Shown: positions 1 to 10,412 of the stretch, piece after piece | How the letters are laid out: each line of letters starts with the position of its first letter | How positions within the stretch are numbered: position 1 is the first letter of the stretch | Assembly (NCBI RefSeq): GCF_023159225.1 | Contig: NC_063166.1 | Coordinates: 40,844,149-40,908,148, forward strand | Reading direction: 5' to 3' | DNA from: Perognathus longimembris pacificus | Lineage: Eukaryota > Chordata > Mammalia > Rodentia > Heteromyidae | Length of the DNA stretch: 64,000 nucleotides | Program-made: the position numbers and the translations under genes | Notes under the pieces: model-generated | What the model saw: only the letters and a program-made list of their open reading frames with translations | The model's database searches: none | Told to the model about the DNA's origin: nothing

Positions 1-40
1 AAGGCCCAGGACTGGCAAAATAAATAAATAAATAAAGTAA
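1..40 (+). mobile_element. 3' end of an IDL-Geo SINE, cut by window edge
   Basis: The first bases match the end of the Geo right half (GGCCCAGGACTGGC) seen at 4051-4064. They run into an A-rich (AAAT)n tail. The body lies outside the window. Confidence 0.75.
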
Positions 41-339
41 CTGAGTTTTGGAAGTTTCTATGTTGTGCAGTTTATAGTTTATAGTTTATAATATAATTTG
101 CATGATTCTACTGTTGCAAATTATATATAATATATAGTATATGTATAATGTATAATATGTATAATGTAAATATATACATATATACACTCATACATAATAA
201 ATTAAGTTGAAAGGAACATGAAAAGAAAGTTGACCTTGTAACTACTGAGGAGCCATTTTGAATCAAATATTTTCCTTCTGTTTCCTAACATTACAGTACA
301 TGGGCATCACTCTTCCTCTCTTTCTTTCTCTCTCATTCA
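41..339. other. AT-rich spacer with (TA)-type low-complexity tract
   Basis: Positions 72-92 hold short repeats of TTATAGT, and 121-200 are almost purely alternating A/T with TATA and TGTA steps. No gene or recognisable mobile element is seen. The next SINE starts near 340. Confidence 0.7.
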
Positions 340-551
340 CTGGGTCTTGAACTCAGGGTCAGGGTGCTAGCCCTTAGTTTTTCAAGGCTGAACTCTACCA
401 GCAGAGCCACAGTTCCATGTCTACCTTTTTACTGATTAGTTGGAGATTAAAGTCTGAGATGTGTCTCCCTGGGTTAGCTTCAAACTATGATCTTCAGATC
501 GCTGCTTCTTGAGTGGCTAGGATTACAGGCATGAGCTATCAGAGCCCACCC
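340..551 (-). mobile_element. B1-Geo SINE
   Basis: Read on the minus strand, this has a 7SL/B1-like left half (511-551: 'GCTCATGCCTGTAATCCTAG'), a middle linker of the ATTAACCA type, and a Geo right half ending in GAGTTCAAGACCC. The copy is well diverged. No target-site duplication is visible. Confidence 0.8.
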
Positions 552-1310
552 AAAAGGGTATTACTTTAAAGAGCTTCAGAAATTATTATTTATCCTGGCC
601 AGCATTCTGGTCCTTTACTCAAACTTATGTACACATTAAGATGATTCTATCTTTGATACTGAAGGTCACATTATTGCCAAAGTCATTCAAAGATTTTATA
701 TTACTAGTTGTGTGATCCTGGAAGTAAAATCTTAATTCTTTTTCTCATAAAGTTTGAACCCAAAGCCTCTTGTAAGCTCATATCTGCCTACCAGAAAGCT
801 TTCAATAAAAAAATGACTTGGTAATTCAACTACCAAGAAGAAAATAAATATCCTTCCTTTGGCATGGCAATGGAACAAGCTTGGCCACCTGCATTAGTGG
901 GTTTCTCACTGAGCTGTTGGATTTCATGGCACTTTTTCCTTTGTCTTAGTGATAGCTGTTATTTATTATCATAAAAACCTGAAGTCTGCAGGATGTGTGA
1001 AACTTCCAAAATATTTTTTGCTATTTAAGTATCTACTGAATCATCCCCTGAATTATCATTCTTTCTTATCAGTATCCTACTATGCAGACTGTGGTGTCCA
1101 ATTTGAAATATTCTAGTATTTGAAAATAAATAACACAAATAATCAAGATTCCAGATACCAATCTGGAGTTAACCAGAAACTCTCCATGTGAATTCTTTAT
1201 TTAGCTAATATCTTCCAATGTTTGCATGTGAAAACTAACTGATGTGACAATTTAAAAAATTCATCACAAATTATCCAGTAAGTGCCCATGACTTACAATA
1301 TCCATTGTTT
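552..1310. other. Unique spacer, no gene seen
   Basis: AT-rich single-copy-looking DNA. There is no long open frame, no splice-flanked exon I can defend, and no recognisable repeat. Confidence 0.55.
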
Positions 1311-1530
1311 CTGGGCACAGGTAGCTCACACCTATAATCCTAGCTATTCAGAAGGCTCATATCTGAGGATCACAGTTTGAAACCATCCTAAGCAGGAAAA
1401 TGCATGAAACATGTCCAATTAGCCAGCAAAAAGAGAGAAGGGGATCTGTGGCTCATATGGTAGATTTCATCCTTGACAAAAAAGCAAATGAGACTATGAG
1501 ATCTTGAGTTCAAGCCCAGTGAACATGCAC
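1311..1530 (+). mobile_element. B1-Geo SINE with CA-rich tail
   Basis: The B1-like head begins GGGCACAGGTAGCTCACACC. The Geo half includes TGTGGCTCATATGGTAGA and ends in GAGTTCAAGCCC near 1506-1518. A run of CA/CAC follows directly (1554-1586). Confidence 0.8.
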
Positions 1531-1551
1531 GTATGCATTCATGCGTGCTCA

Positions 1552-1587
1552 TGCACACACACACATTTACTCACACACACACACTTT
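1552..1587 (+). repeat. (CA)n microsatellite
   Basis: Imperfect (CA)n directly downstream of the B1-Geo copy ending near 1530. The array lies on the sense strand of the SINE, consistent with growth from its tail. Confidence 0.85.
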
Positions 1588-2147
1588 AAAGCCCTTAATG
1601 AAGAGTCACATTTTTATTTTTTATATGCTTGCTCAAAAAGGGTCTTCCAGAAAGAAAAGATAGTGCTTCTTTGGAAAATGAAGATTTAGGATATTTTCCT
1701 AATGCATACTAAATAATAATACTGTTTCGGGGAAAAAAATCTTGATTTTGAATCATCACTCTGGTAAAACCTGGATGTATGGCTTTGGCTATGTTATTAA
1801 ATAACTCTGAAATTCTCTAATAACAACATAGTACTTAAGCTATAGGTTTATTGAAGGAAGTATTCAAAATGCTAAAAAAAGAAAAGCCATAGTACCTAGG
1901 TTATTGTACAAATTCAGCAAATGTTAGTAACAATATGTTATGTATTAAATTGGAATCTGCTTCTAGACCTTTTGTAAATCTACACATATTTTAAGTATTG
2001 TGTTATTACAAACTAAACTACTGGAAAATATTTTAAGGCCTCATCCAAAAATGTTTTTATTGTTTACTTATTTTTCAGACACCATGTTGTGTGTTAAAGA
2101 AATAATATTGTTAAAACCTGCTTCTTGTTCTGAATTCATTTTACAAA

Positions 2148-2148
<1 letters not shown>
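1588..2148. other. Unique spacer, no gene seen
   Basis: AT-rich DNA with no recognised repeat. Open frames here are short and run into the microsatellite at 2149. Confidence 0.5.
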
Positions 2149-2200
<52 letters not shown>

Positions 2201-2204
2201 ACGC
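2149..2204 (+). repeat. (TG)n/(GC)n/(CA) microsatellite
   Basis: About 20 TG units pass into GCGCGC and then CACACG. An alternating purine-pyrimidine tract of this length and composition is the type that favours Z-DNA. It abuts the 3' end of the minus-strand SINE that follows. Confidence 0.9.
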
Positions 2205-2413
2205 ATGGGCACCAAAGCTTCAACTTGGAGCCTAGGCACTGTCCATTAGAGAGCACTCCTCTTCTTGGGTGACACCTACACTTCAGCTTTTTCATGATTA
2301 ATTGGAGATAAGAATCTTATGACCTTTCCTGCCCCAGCTGGCTTAGAACCACAATCCTTAGATCTCAGCAACTTGAGTAGCTAGAATTACAGTAATGAGC
2401 CACTGGCCTCCTG
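2205..2413 (-). mobile_element. B1-Geo SINE
   Basis: The minus strand reads a B1-like head (2380-2413) and the characteristic linker GAGATAAGAATCTTAT in reverse sense, then a diverged Geo half. Its tail joins the (TG)n array at 2149-2204. Confidence 0.75.
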
Positions 2414-3204
2414 CTGTGTATTCTAGATTCCTAACATTTACACTATTTCCCATACAGCTATTAGTTAGTCTTGACTAAGAACATTAAGTATTGCTTTTAT
2501 TGACAATGTCAAGGTTTATTAAAGAAAGTTATTGGTCATGAAATATGTCTCAAAGAATCTAAGGAGAGAAAAGTGAGGAAAGCCTAGTTGGCACTAACGT
2601 TATTTATGGGTGTTCACTGACATTGTCTTCTAAGAAGTCTCCTGAGAGGCAAGAGAGAACAATTGAACACACTGGACATTTATGACAAGACATTCATACA
2701 CTCATATAGTGACACAATCATAATACTTCTGCCTATGCCATGTAGTGGGCTCCATGAGTCCTTTTCTCTCCAGAAGTTTCCTTGGGCCTCTCTTGTTGAG
2801 AGCAGCTTTGCAGACTGGCTTCCCATGTACTGTTAGAGGATCTGCTATCATGTGACATACGAGCACCAGCAAGGTGAGACCTGGCTAGCCTTGGGTATTT
2901 TTAACTGGCTTTTTCATCAATTCCAGATTCAAGTAAACATGGCATAGCTCTCTTCAGATGGAAGATCTTCAGAAAAGGATTTAGCCCTTCTCAGGGCCTT
3001 GAAATATGGTATCATCTAGGACTGCTACTCCACTTCCAGAGAGTGACAAAGATCCTCGTGTAGTATGTAAAATAATTCTGAGCTGAGGGATCACACAATT
3101 TCTGCAAAATTTAGGTTCTTTGTACAACTGCTTGATGATAATTTAATTTTTTAAATAAAAATTAAAAGCATTGAATCAAAATCAAGTTATCTGATCACAT
3201 CCAC
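2414..3204. other. Unique spacer, no gene seen
   Basis: No recognisable repeat or exon. An AT run lies at 3140-3170, and a short (TA)n array follows at 3211-3230. Confidence 0.5.
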
Positions 3205-3210
3205 TCCAAA

Positions 3211-3231
3211 ATATATATATATATATATATA
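3211..3231. repeat. (TA)n microsatellite
   Basis: About ten perfect TA units. Confidence 0.9.
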
Positions 3232-3274
3232 CAAGAATATTTAAACACAGTGATATTAAAATATCCTCTTTTTC

Positions 3275-3495
3275 TGCGCATGGATGGCTCATACTTGTAA
3301 TTCTTGACAATCAGGAGGCTGAGATCTGAGGATCCTGGTTTGAAGCCAGCCTGGGCAGGAAAGTCCAAGAGACCCTTATCTCCAATGAACCACCAAGAAA
3401 GCCAGAAGTGGAGCTTGGGCTCAAGTGTTAAAGCATTAGCATTGAGTATAAAGGCTGTAATGACAGTGCTCATGCAAAGTGTTCAAGCCCCAGGA
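3275..3495 (+). mobile_element. B1-Geo SINE
   Basis: B1-like head (GGATGGCTCATACTTGTAAT), then GAGGCTGAGATCTGAGGATCC, the linker CTTATCTCCAATGAACCACC, and a Geo half ending GTTCAAGCCCCAGGA at about 3480-3495. Confidence 0.85.
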
Positions 3496-3645
3496 TTTGG
3501 GGGAGGGGGGGGAAGCCATCATTTGCTTTTAACCGTGGCAGGTTACTCTTTGGATGAAAAAAACAAATGAGAACATGAGGTCCTGAGTTCAAGCCTCAGT
3601 ACTAGCTCACACCCACATCCACATGCACAACCCCCCCCCCCCACC
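3496..3645 (+). mobile_element. Second, partial Geo-like right half plus C-rich tail
   Basis: After the SINE at 3275-3495 there is a G-rich run (3496-3512). A further Geo-like 3' part follows, ending GAGTTCAAGCCTCAGTAC (3585-3602), then CAC-rich DNA with a poly(C) run at 3629-3642. It could be a duplicated tail or a separate truncated copy. Confidence 0.5.
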
Positions 3646-3857
3646 ACACCCAATGTTAAAGACTTAAAATTGAACCAAATTTTCACAAAGATCATACTAT
3701 ACTTTAGAAACAAGGGATAAGAATGGGACTGAAGACAAAACTAGTGGAGGTACAACAGGGTTGGATTTTTAATGAAGTGTTCTAGAAAGCCTATGTGATA
3801 ATGTGGCATTTGAATCAGTATCTAAAAGTTTGATAGGAGCAATTTTTTTTAAACTTT

Positions 3858-4098
3858 AAGAAATAGTTATGGAGGGCTGGGGATATAGCCTAGTGGCAAG
3901 AGTGCCTGCCTCGGATACACGAGGCCCTAGGTTCGATTCCCCAGCACCACATATACAGAAAACGGCCAGAAGTGGCGCTGTGGCTCAAGTGGCAGAGTGC
4001 TAGCCTTGAGCGGGAAGAAGCCAGGGACAGTGCTCAGGCCCTGAGTCCAAGGCCCAGGACTGGCCACAGAAAAAAAAAAAAAAGAAATACTTATGGAG
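3858..4098 (+). mobile_element. IDL-Geo SINE with 17-bp target-site duplication
   Basis: This is the best-preserved dimeric SINE in the window (3875-4081). The left ID/tRNA-Ala-like half has an A box TAGCCTAGTGG (3886-3896) and a perfect B box GGTTCGATTCC (3930-3940). The right Geo half (from about 3964) ends GGCCCAGGACTGGCC and then poly(A). The flanking duplications are AAGAAATAGTTATGGAG (3858-3874) and AAGAAATACTTATGGAG (4082-4098), with one mismatch. The poly(A) tail and duplications indicate L1-driven insertion. Confidence 0.95.
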
Positions 4099-4230
4099 AG
4101 TTCCTTTTGCCACTTGGCTTTGCTGGGATTGTTTCAGTGAGCTGGCCTGTTAGGGTTTTTATCATCTGCATACTGCACCTTCATTTGATAATGGAAGTGG
4201 AAGAATTGTACACATTACCATCACTAACTT

Positions 4231-4243
4231 GAGAGAGAGAGAG

Positions 4244-4287
<44 letters not shown>
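4231..4287 (+). repeat. (GA)n-(TG)n compound microsatellite
   Basis: About eight GA units are followed by about 19 TG units. The array joins the 3' tail of the minus-strand B1-Geo copy that follows. Confidence 0.9.
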
Positions 4288-4303
4288 TTTATGAATACTA
4301 ATA

Positions 4304-4518
4304 CGGGTGCTTGAACTCAGGGACAGGACCCTACCCCTTAGCTTTATCCACTCAAGTCTGACACCCTACCATTTGAGCCTCAGCTTCATTTCCAGCTTTT
4401 TACTGTTTAATTGGAGGTAAGAATCCCCCTCTACCTGGACTGACTTTGAACCCCATCCTCAGGTCGTAGCCTCCTAAATATCTACAATTACAAGTGTGAA
4501 CCACTGACATCTGGCTTT
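4304..4518 (-). mobile_element. B1-Geo SINE
   Basis: In reverse sense: a Geo half (GCTTGAACTCAGGGACAG at 4310), a linker near 4411, and a B1 head near 4460-4518. It is diverged. Confidence 0.8.
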
Positions 4519-4631
4519 TTCTGAGTTTATTTATTTTTCAATGGACCTATTCTGCTTTCAATTCATCCTATCAATTCATTTTGGGGAAGATTCTTAAAAA
4601 AACCAAATTGTAATTGAGTTAGCAAACTCTT

Positions 4632-4858
4632 TCAGTATTTCTTTCTTTTTTTTTGGCCAGGCCTGGGCTTGGACTCAAGGCCTGAGCACTGTCCTTGGCT
4701 TCTTTTTGCTCAAGGCTAGTACTCTGCCACTTGAGCCACAGCGCCACTTCTGGCCGTTTTCTATATATGTGGTGCTGGGGAATCGAACCCAGGGCTTCAT
4801 GTATAGGAGGCAAGCACTCTTGCCACTAGGCCATATTCCCAGCCCATCAGTATTTCTT
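4632..4858 (-). mobile_element. IDL-Geo SINE with 12-bp target-site duplication
   Basis: The element at 4644-4846 has its tail at 4644-4652. The Geo half lies at about 4653-4756 and the ID-like half at about 4757-4846, with B box complement GGAATCGAACCC. The duplication TCAGTATTTCTT is perfect at 4632-4643 and 4847-4858. Stop-free frames here are incidental. Confidence 0.95.
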
Positions 4859-7610
4859 AAACTCACCTTTTTCTATTCTAACAAAGAGTGTACATATACT
4901 AGATATACCATGCCTTTCCTGTGGAATGTGCATTAAATACCTGTGATTACAGAGAAGAGCAAGGTACCATTGCTGTTGGCAGCTCCTTACTGTGAGATGG
5001 CTGATAAAATATACTGACCATTGTTTTATCTCACTTTCTGAGCTATTGCTTGAAAGTTAATGCCATAAGCTCTTTTGGCAGGCATCTTCAATAGAAAACT
5101 ATCTCTAGCCAGCAAGAACTAAGTATTATTTTCCTCATCAGTAAAAGTTTTATACTTTCCAATAAAGGAAATGCTTAGCAGTTGGTGATTTACATTTCCA
5201 TAAAAATTTGTGACTGTCTTGCTTTCTTGGCTATGTCAACTTGGCTAGGGTTTTTTTTTTTTTTCTTGATCCCAATGAGGAATGCAAAGACTCAAAATTC
5301 AATATTGAGATTGCCAAGGTTGATCTTCATCACGTTCATTAATTATTTGAGATTTTTGAAGCATAATCCTCTGAAGTTAAATATTTGTATTAGCTTTTAC
5401 CAAATGACTTATATAATCTGCCTGTGGGTGTGATCCTATAAATGCAAGGGCTCAACTGAATGTCCAGGAATCATATCTGAAAGCCTCTATCCTTCAACTG
5501 AGTGCTCTGAAACTTGGAAAGAAATGTCAGCACTTTCAACTTGCCTCTTAGAAGAATGTGTCCACAGGATTATCTCAGGCAATAACTCATTTCTTGGTGT
5601 TCTATGGAGAAGCCTATTAACGAACAGTACTCATTCATGGCTTTCATAATTTCTTACATTGAAAAGAACAGATCCTTTCTCTAGTTGCAAAGTGAGGGGT
5701 CCTGATCAGAAGCATTGCTTTGTGTAGATTTGGATCTCATTGAAATGGACCTCAAAATAAGAAAATTACCATTTGAATTGCTGAATTACTGGTGTATTGT
5801 GTTAGAAAATGGGACTTAGTTAGGGGTAAAATGAGTCTTAACACTGAATTCCCAATCTGATACATGCATGCCACCAGAGGAAGTACTGGAGAATCATGGG
5901 TTTTCCTACAGAAGAATAAAGTCTATCTTCTCAGAGACCTACAAGAACATGGTAAAGGTAGATTCTGGTGGAAGACAGACTTCAAGGACAGGTGAGGGAG
6001 CAATGGCCTACCCTAGAAGAATTTTTGCTTTGAAACCCACGAACAGTCAACTCAGCTTATTTGGAGGCATAGGTAGGAGAATCATAGTCTGAGGCAATAA
6101 CTATAAACACAGAATCTAGGAATGCATTAAAATGTTTCTGTAGCAATATTCTTTTTTATGTGTGCTTATAATCAATCAAGATGTGTCATAAAAAGGAATT
6201 ACCTGCATGGAGATAACAAAATTGATTACAAATTCAATAAGACAAAATTTGGGAAAGTGTAAAGAGAAACAGCTAAACTATACCAACAGGACTAAATTTC
6301 ATATTGATGTAAGCTGAGGAACAATGGACACAGACAGAATCAATTCTCTCTCTCTCTTTTAAAACTAGGTTTATTGCTAATAAATTCAACCATGAAAGGT
6401 AAAATACTCTACATACTCATTTCACACAACGTAAATCTGATGACATCTTCGGTATTATGAACTTGGAGGATGCTCCTACTGTACTATAACCAATAATAAT
6501 AATAATTGAGATTTTAAAGGGATATCTAGAAATGATTAGTATCATGTATACAGGTTCAAACTTACCCAACATTCTGTAAGAACAAAAAAATGAAAAATAT
6601 TTCAGAAATATTTCTAGGAATATTCCAGAAATCTGTAGTGATTAAATGTCAGGCCAACATTAAGTGGTGAACTCTTTATGCTAGAGATGAAAGGACGTGT
6701 GTTTGCTTTAGTAAAAGATTGCCCTAATCCTTAGAGTATTATGAAAAGAAATTATCCTATTATACTTATTTACCATACTTCAGTGTGTAAATAATTTCTA
6801 ATTGTAAACAGAGCTCAGTACCATAACACAGTATTTAAATCAGCAAATTGGGAACTAGGAGTGAGTTATAGCTGTGCATGAGTCACTCAGTTGTTCGATC
6901 CAAAGTCTCTGTGTTTTATTTTTCACTGGTCCTGAGGTGATTGGAGTAAAGCAGAGAGAAGTTTGTATTACACCCTCTATGCATGAGCAGAGGCACTGTA
7001 GTCACGAGTTGTTAGGAGGGGCAGATGTGTTCCTTCTTGACCTTGTAAACCTTGGCTAGCCAAAGACCAGAGTTCTCAACTATGATGGAGACCATAAAAT
7101 AAATCCCATCCATTTGGACACAGTATGAATATGGAGTCAATTCCTAAATATATTGTGTGGTTCCCTAGTGATTCATTCTGCTACATACGCCCATTGGTGA
7201 AGAAAGCTAATTCCACCAATTTTACTAAAGACTCTTTCCAGCATAACTGTATCGTGTGCTAACATACTGTTAGCTTCTTTCCCACACATTTTCTTCCATA
7301 TGAACATTTTTGTCCCTTTACCATCTGTACTTGAGAAAAGAGGTACAGATAACAAGTGTTATTGTATCTTTAATGGAGGAGATGGCCCTTAGACAAATGT
7401 CTGAAATTTTTGAGCTTAGTAATCAGAACTCTCACCTTAGCACTTGTTAGGACACAGGAAAAAAATAATGGCTGATAATAGCCAGGAAATTAGTAGCTAG
7501 CATTATGCATATGGCAGATGCTCTAACTCTAGCCTGATCATTTGTTTAACTGATGGCTATAGCTCTCCTAAGAACTCTTAATTAGCACAGTGGCGTGGCT
7601 TTGCTTTATT
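4859..7610. other. Long repeat-poor stretch, no gene seen
   Basis: About 2.75 kb with no recognised SINE or LINE. Minor tracts are poly(T) at 5249-5263, (CT)n at 6344-6358 and (AAT)n at 6491-6508. Open frames of 60-83 codons occur but have no recognisable motif or codon bias, and I do not call them. It could include undetected ancient repeats or conserved non-coding DNA. Confidence 0.5.
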
Positions 7611-7621
7611 GGACTAAGGTT

Positions 7622-7843
7622 CTCCTTTTTTTTTTTTTTTTTTTTTTTTGTCAGTCCTGGGCCTTGGACTCAGGGCCTGAGCACTGTCCCTGGCTTCTTT
7701 TTGCTCAAGGCTAGCACTCTGCCACTTGAGTCACAGCGCCACTTCTGGCCATTTTCTGTATATGTGGTGCTGGGGAATCGAACCCAGGGCTTCAAGTATA
7801 CGAGGCAAGCGCTCTTGCGACTAGGCCATATCCCCAGTCCCTG
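7622..7843 (-). mobile_element. IDL-Geo SINE with 24-bp poly(T)
   Basis: Poly(T) at 7626-7649 is the intact tail. The Geo half follows, then the ID-like half to about 7842 (minus-strand start GGGACTGGGGATATGGCC). The sequence is close to the copies at 4632 and 34411. Flanking duplications are not clear. The long homopolymer tail suggests a recent insertion. Confidence 0.93.
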
Positions 7844-7917
7844 TTATAGTTTTCTTAGAGCATTATGTTAACGGGTTTATACTTCTTTAAAGTGATTTAT
7901 AAATAACTTTTTGCGTG

Positions 7918-8141
7918 TACCACTAGTGGAGCTTGAATTCGGAGCCTTGTGCATTTGTTTGGCTTTTTTCACTCAGCTTTTTTTTGTCTACCATTTGAGT
8001 TACAACTCTACTTTTTGCCTCTTGCTGATTAATTGGAGACATATATCTTCAATTGTCTGGAATTGTCTGCCCAGACTGCTTTTGAACTGTTATCCTCAGA
8101 TTTTAGTCCCCTGTAACTAGGATTATGACCAGTAGCATCCC
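7918..8141 (-). mobile_element. B1-Geo SINE
   Basis: Reverse-sense Geo half (GAGCTTGAATTCGGAGCC at 7928), linker GATTAATTGGAGAC near 8028 and B1 head near 8095-8141. It carries a small insertion (AATTGTCTGG repeated near 8051-8070). Confidence 0.8.
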
Positions 8142-8349
8142 ACTATGCATAAATATTTTAAACTTCTTAAGTACTATGTCATTTTTATATGTAAATTTTG
8201 GCAGTGATCCCATTGCTGATTTATCAGCCATTGACTTTTTCATGAATTTGCTACAGAGTATCAGAACCAATTTTGGGATGCACTGTCAGATCTGGTCTAA
8301 TGTCTCTTCCCATCCTCTTCCTTCTTGGTAATCATCTTTTCTATAACTC

Positions 8350-8615
8350 CAAGAGTCCTGTTCAAGTGTCAGCTCCTGGGGAGTTCTCACCAATAGCCGC
8401 ATCAGGGTCACACTCACCTTCTGTTTCCATAGAACTGTATTCACTTTCATAGAGTCCATGTTTACTATTTGTAACTTAGGCTTTATATGATCACTTTTGC
8501 TTTTTTTGCTTTTTATTTTGTTTGTTTTCTCACTTTTGATCGCTTGTGCTCTCTACCCTAGAATATACGATACAGATAATAACTGTTTCTGGTATCATTG
8601 AGTAGCTTTTACAAA
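8350..8615 (+). mobile_element. Ancient L2 LINE fragment (3' region)
   Basis: The order of motifs resembles the L2 3' end: CTGTTCAAGTGTCAGCTCCT, then a C/A-rich block, a T-rich block with TTTCATAGAGTCCATGTTTACTATTTG, then CTCTCTACCCTAGAATATACGA. Identity is low and the call is by eye. Confidence 0.55.
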
Positions 8616-8623
8616 ATACTTTT

Positions 8624-8850
8624 TGCCAGGTGCTAGTGTCTCAATCCTATAATCCTAGTTATACCGAAAGCTGAGATCTGAGAATCATGGTATGAACCAG
8701 CCCTGGCAGGGAAGTCTGTGAGACTCTTTTCTCTATTAAACTACCAAAAACAGCTGTAAATGAAGCCATGGCTCAAGCTAGCCTTGAGCAAAAGCAGTTC
8801 AGGGTCAACACTCAGGTCCTGAGTTCAAGCCCCAGAACCAGCACAAAAAT
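8624..8850 (+). mobile_element. B1-Geo SINE
   Basis: Head GCCAGGTGCTAGTGTCTCAA, middle GAGACTCTTTTCTCTATTAA, and Geo half ending GAGTTCAAGCCCCAGAACC near 8832. The Geo half lacks about 13 bp just after its A-box-like motif. Confidence 0.85.
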
Positions 8851-9948
8851 TTAAAAAATACTTTTCACAAATAATTTTTTACCATGACAAAAATAATATG
8901 TCTTGGTAGAGTCTACCACTAATGGAAAAACATGAATCTTTTTATAATTATGAGGAGTATTTAGATAGAGGAAATACTGGTACAAATTTCTCCTTTACTA
9001 GATTTTCAAGAGTCGATAATCTAGAACCGTTGGTAGGCAGGTGTGTTCTGTGAAATGCTAGATAGCAGTAAATAGTTTAGGATTGGTAAGCTACAGTGTA
9101 CACCTTATAGTACACCTTCTGAACACACAGTGAATATCTAGCAGGTAGCAAAAAGTAAAATTTAATAAATAAAAAAATACCACAAAATACTTATATATAT
9201 TTTAGTTTTATAAATAAAATTAAGGCTCAGAGAGATTAACTCATCTCTTTAGTCATACAGCCAATTGAATGTCAGTAACACATCTTATGTCTAAATTATT
9301 GCTATACCTGAGAGTTCCTCTTAATTGAGACAATGAGAAAGTACTGAAACATTTATCTCCCTTTTTATACCATTACTGAGCCTTCCTTAAAATTCAGCAT
9401 TTCTCTTTACAAACTTTTAGAGCCCTGGCTCTCCAGAAGATTCGTTCCTTCCATGCCCAGGCAAGATTTGGCAATATCTGAAGTCTCTTTTGGTTTTCTT
9501 AAATTGAGACATTTGGAGCTATGGCAGAGTAATAGAGAGAGTCAGTGTGAACCATTACCTGTGATACATCATAGGTAAGGCCTCTCTCTCCTTGGTGGCT
9601 AGCAACCTGTCTTTACTGCATTTCCTTCTTTCCTTCCTTTCTTGACTTATTCAACATACATGCATGAATGCTTATTATAAGAAGAACAGATAGGACATAA
9701 GACAATTTCAGGCCATAATAAATTTCCACATCATGAGTAGGTGCAGCAAAATGGTTTTGTCTGTGTATATTAATCATTCAAAGAGATTTCATTGTGGTAT
9801 TTTCCTCTTTGATGAGATTCATTCCTTGTATTCTTCTTTTGTCCCTTTATCCCCTTATTTATTTTTAGTCTGTTTCGTTACACTACTTTCAAATACACAA
9901 TGAGTAATTTTTTTTATACTGGACATAGTTACTAAGAGGCACAAATGG
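8851..9948. other. Unique spacer, no gene seen
   Basis: AT-rich DNA without recognised repeats. A stretch around 9640-9680 faintly recalls MIR/L2 but cannot be supported by eye. Confidence 0.45.
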
Positions 9949-10174
9949 ACCAGGCACTGATAGCTCATACCTGTAATCCCAGTTATTCATCAGACCTGAG
10001 GATCCTGGTTCAAAAGCCAGACCAGGCGGAAAGTTCATGAGCCTCTTATCTCAAATTAATCATCAAAAAGCTAACAATGAAGCTGTAGCCTCAAGTGGTA
10101 GAGCACCAACTTTGAGCTAAAAGGCTCAGGGACAGCACCCAGACACTGAGTTCAAACCCCAGGACCATCACGTA
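9949..10174 (+). mobile_element. B1-Geo SINE
   Basis: Head GGCACTGATAGCTCATACCTG, AAGTTCATGAGCCTCTTATCTC, A-box-like CTCAAGTGGTAGAGCACC, and end GAGTTCAAACCCCAGGACCA. It runs straight into (CA)n. Confidence 0.9.

Positions 10175-10219
<45 letters not shown>
10175..10219 (+). repeat. (CA)n microsatellite at SINE tail
   Basis: About 22 perfect CA units begin at the 3' end of the B1-Geo copy at 9949-10174. Confidence 0.95.
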
Positions 10220-10221
<2 letters not shown>

Positions 10222-10277
10222 TAAACAGATGTATAGTACAAGTAGTATATTTCATATGAAATGCTCAAAAATTCTTT

Positions 10278-10412
10278 ATTTTGTTATTGTCCTTAAGTAG
10301 TTGTAAAGAGCAGTTTCTTTTCAGTATGTCCATATATAGGTAACATCTTGATCAATGTTACCCCTTCTATTCTTGTCCTCCAACTTGGGACTTCCTTCCT
10401 GAAGAAGTGACA
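10278..10412 (-). repeat. Unclassified dispersed repeat (minus copy)
   Basis: The reverse complement of 10322-10412 matches 11657-11750 at roughly 90 percent by eye, forming an inverted pair about 1.25 kb apart. The end near 10278-10300 (ACTACTTAAGGACAATAAC on the minus strand) recurs near 39735 and 58745. Family identity is not recognised; it may be a LINE 3' UTR. Confidence 0.6.

Noticed and set aside
3886..3940. Perfect Pol III A and B boxes that could be a tRNA gene
   Set aside because: They belong to the ID-derived left half of a SINE with poly(A) and target-site duplication. No complete tRNA cloverleaf is apparent.
4706..4936. Open frames starting MLKASTLPLEPQRHFWPFS, repeated at 7590-7871
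   Set aside because: The two similar 'proteins' are the antisense of IDL-Geo SINEs, not a gene family.
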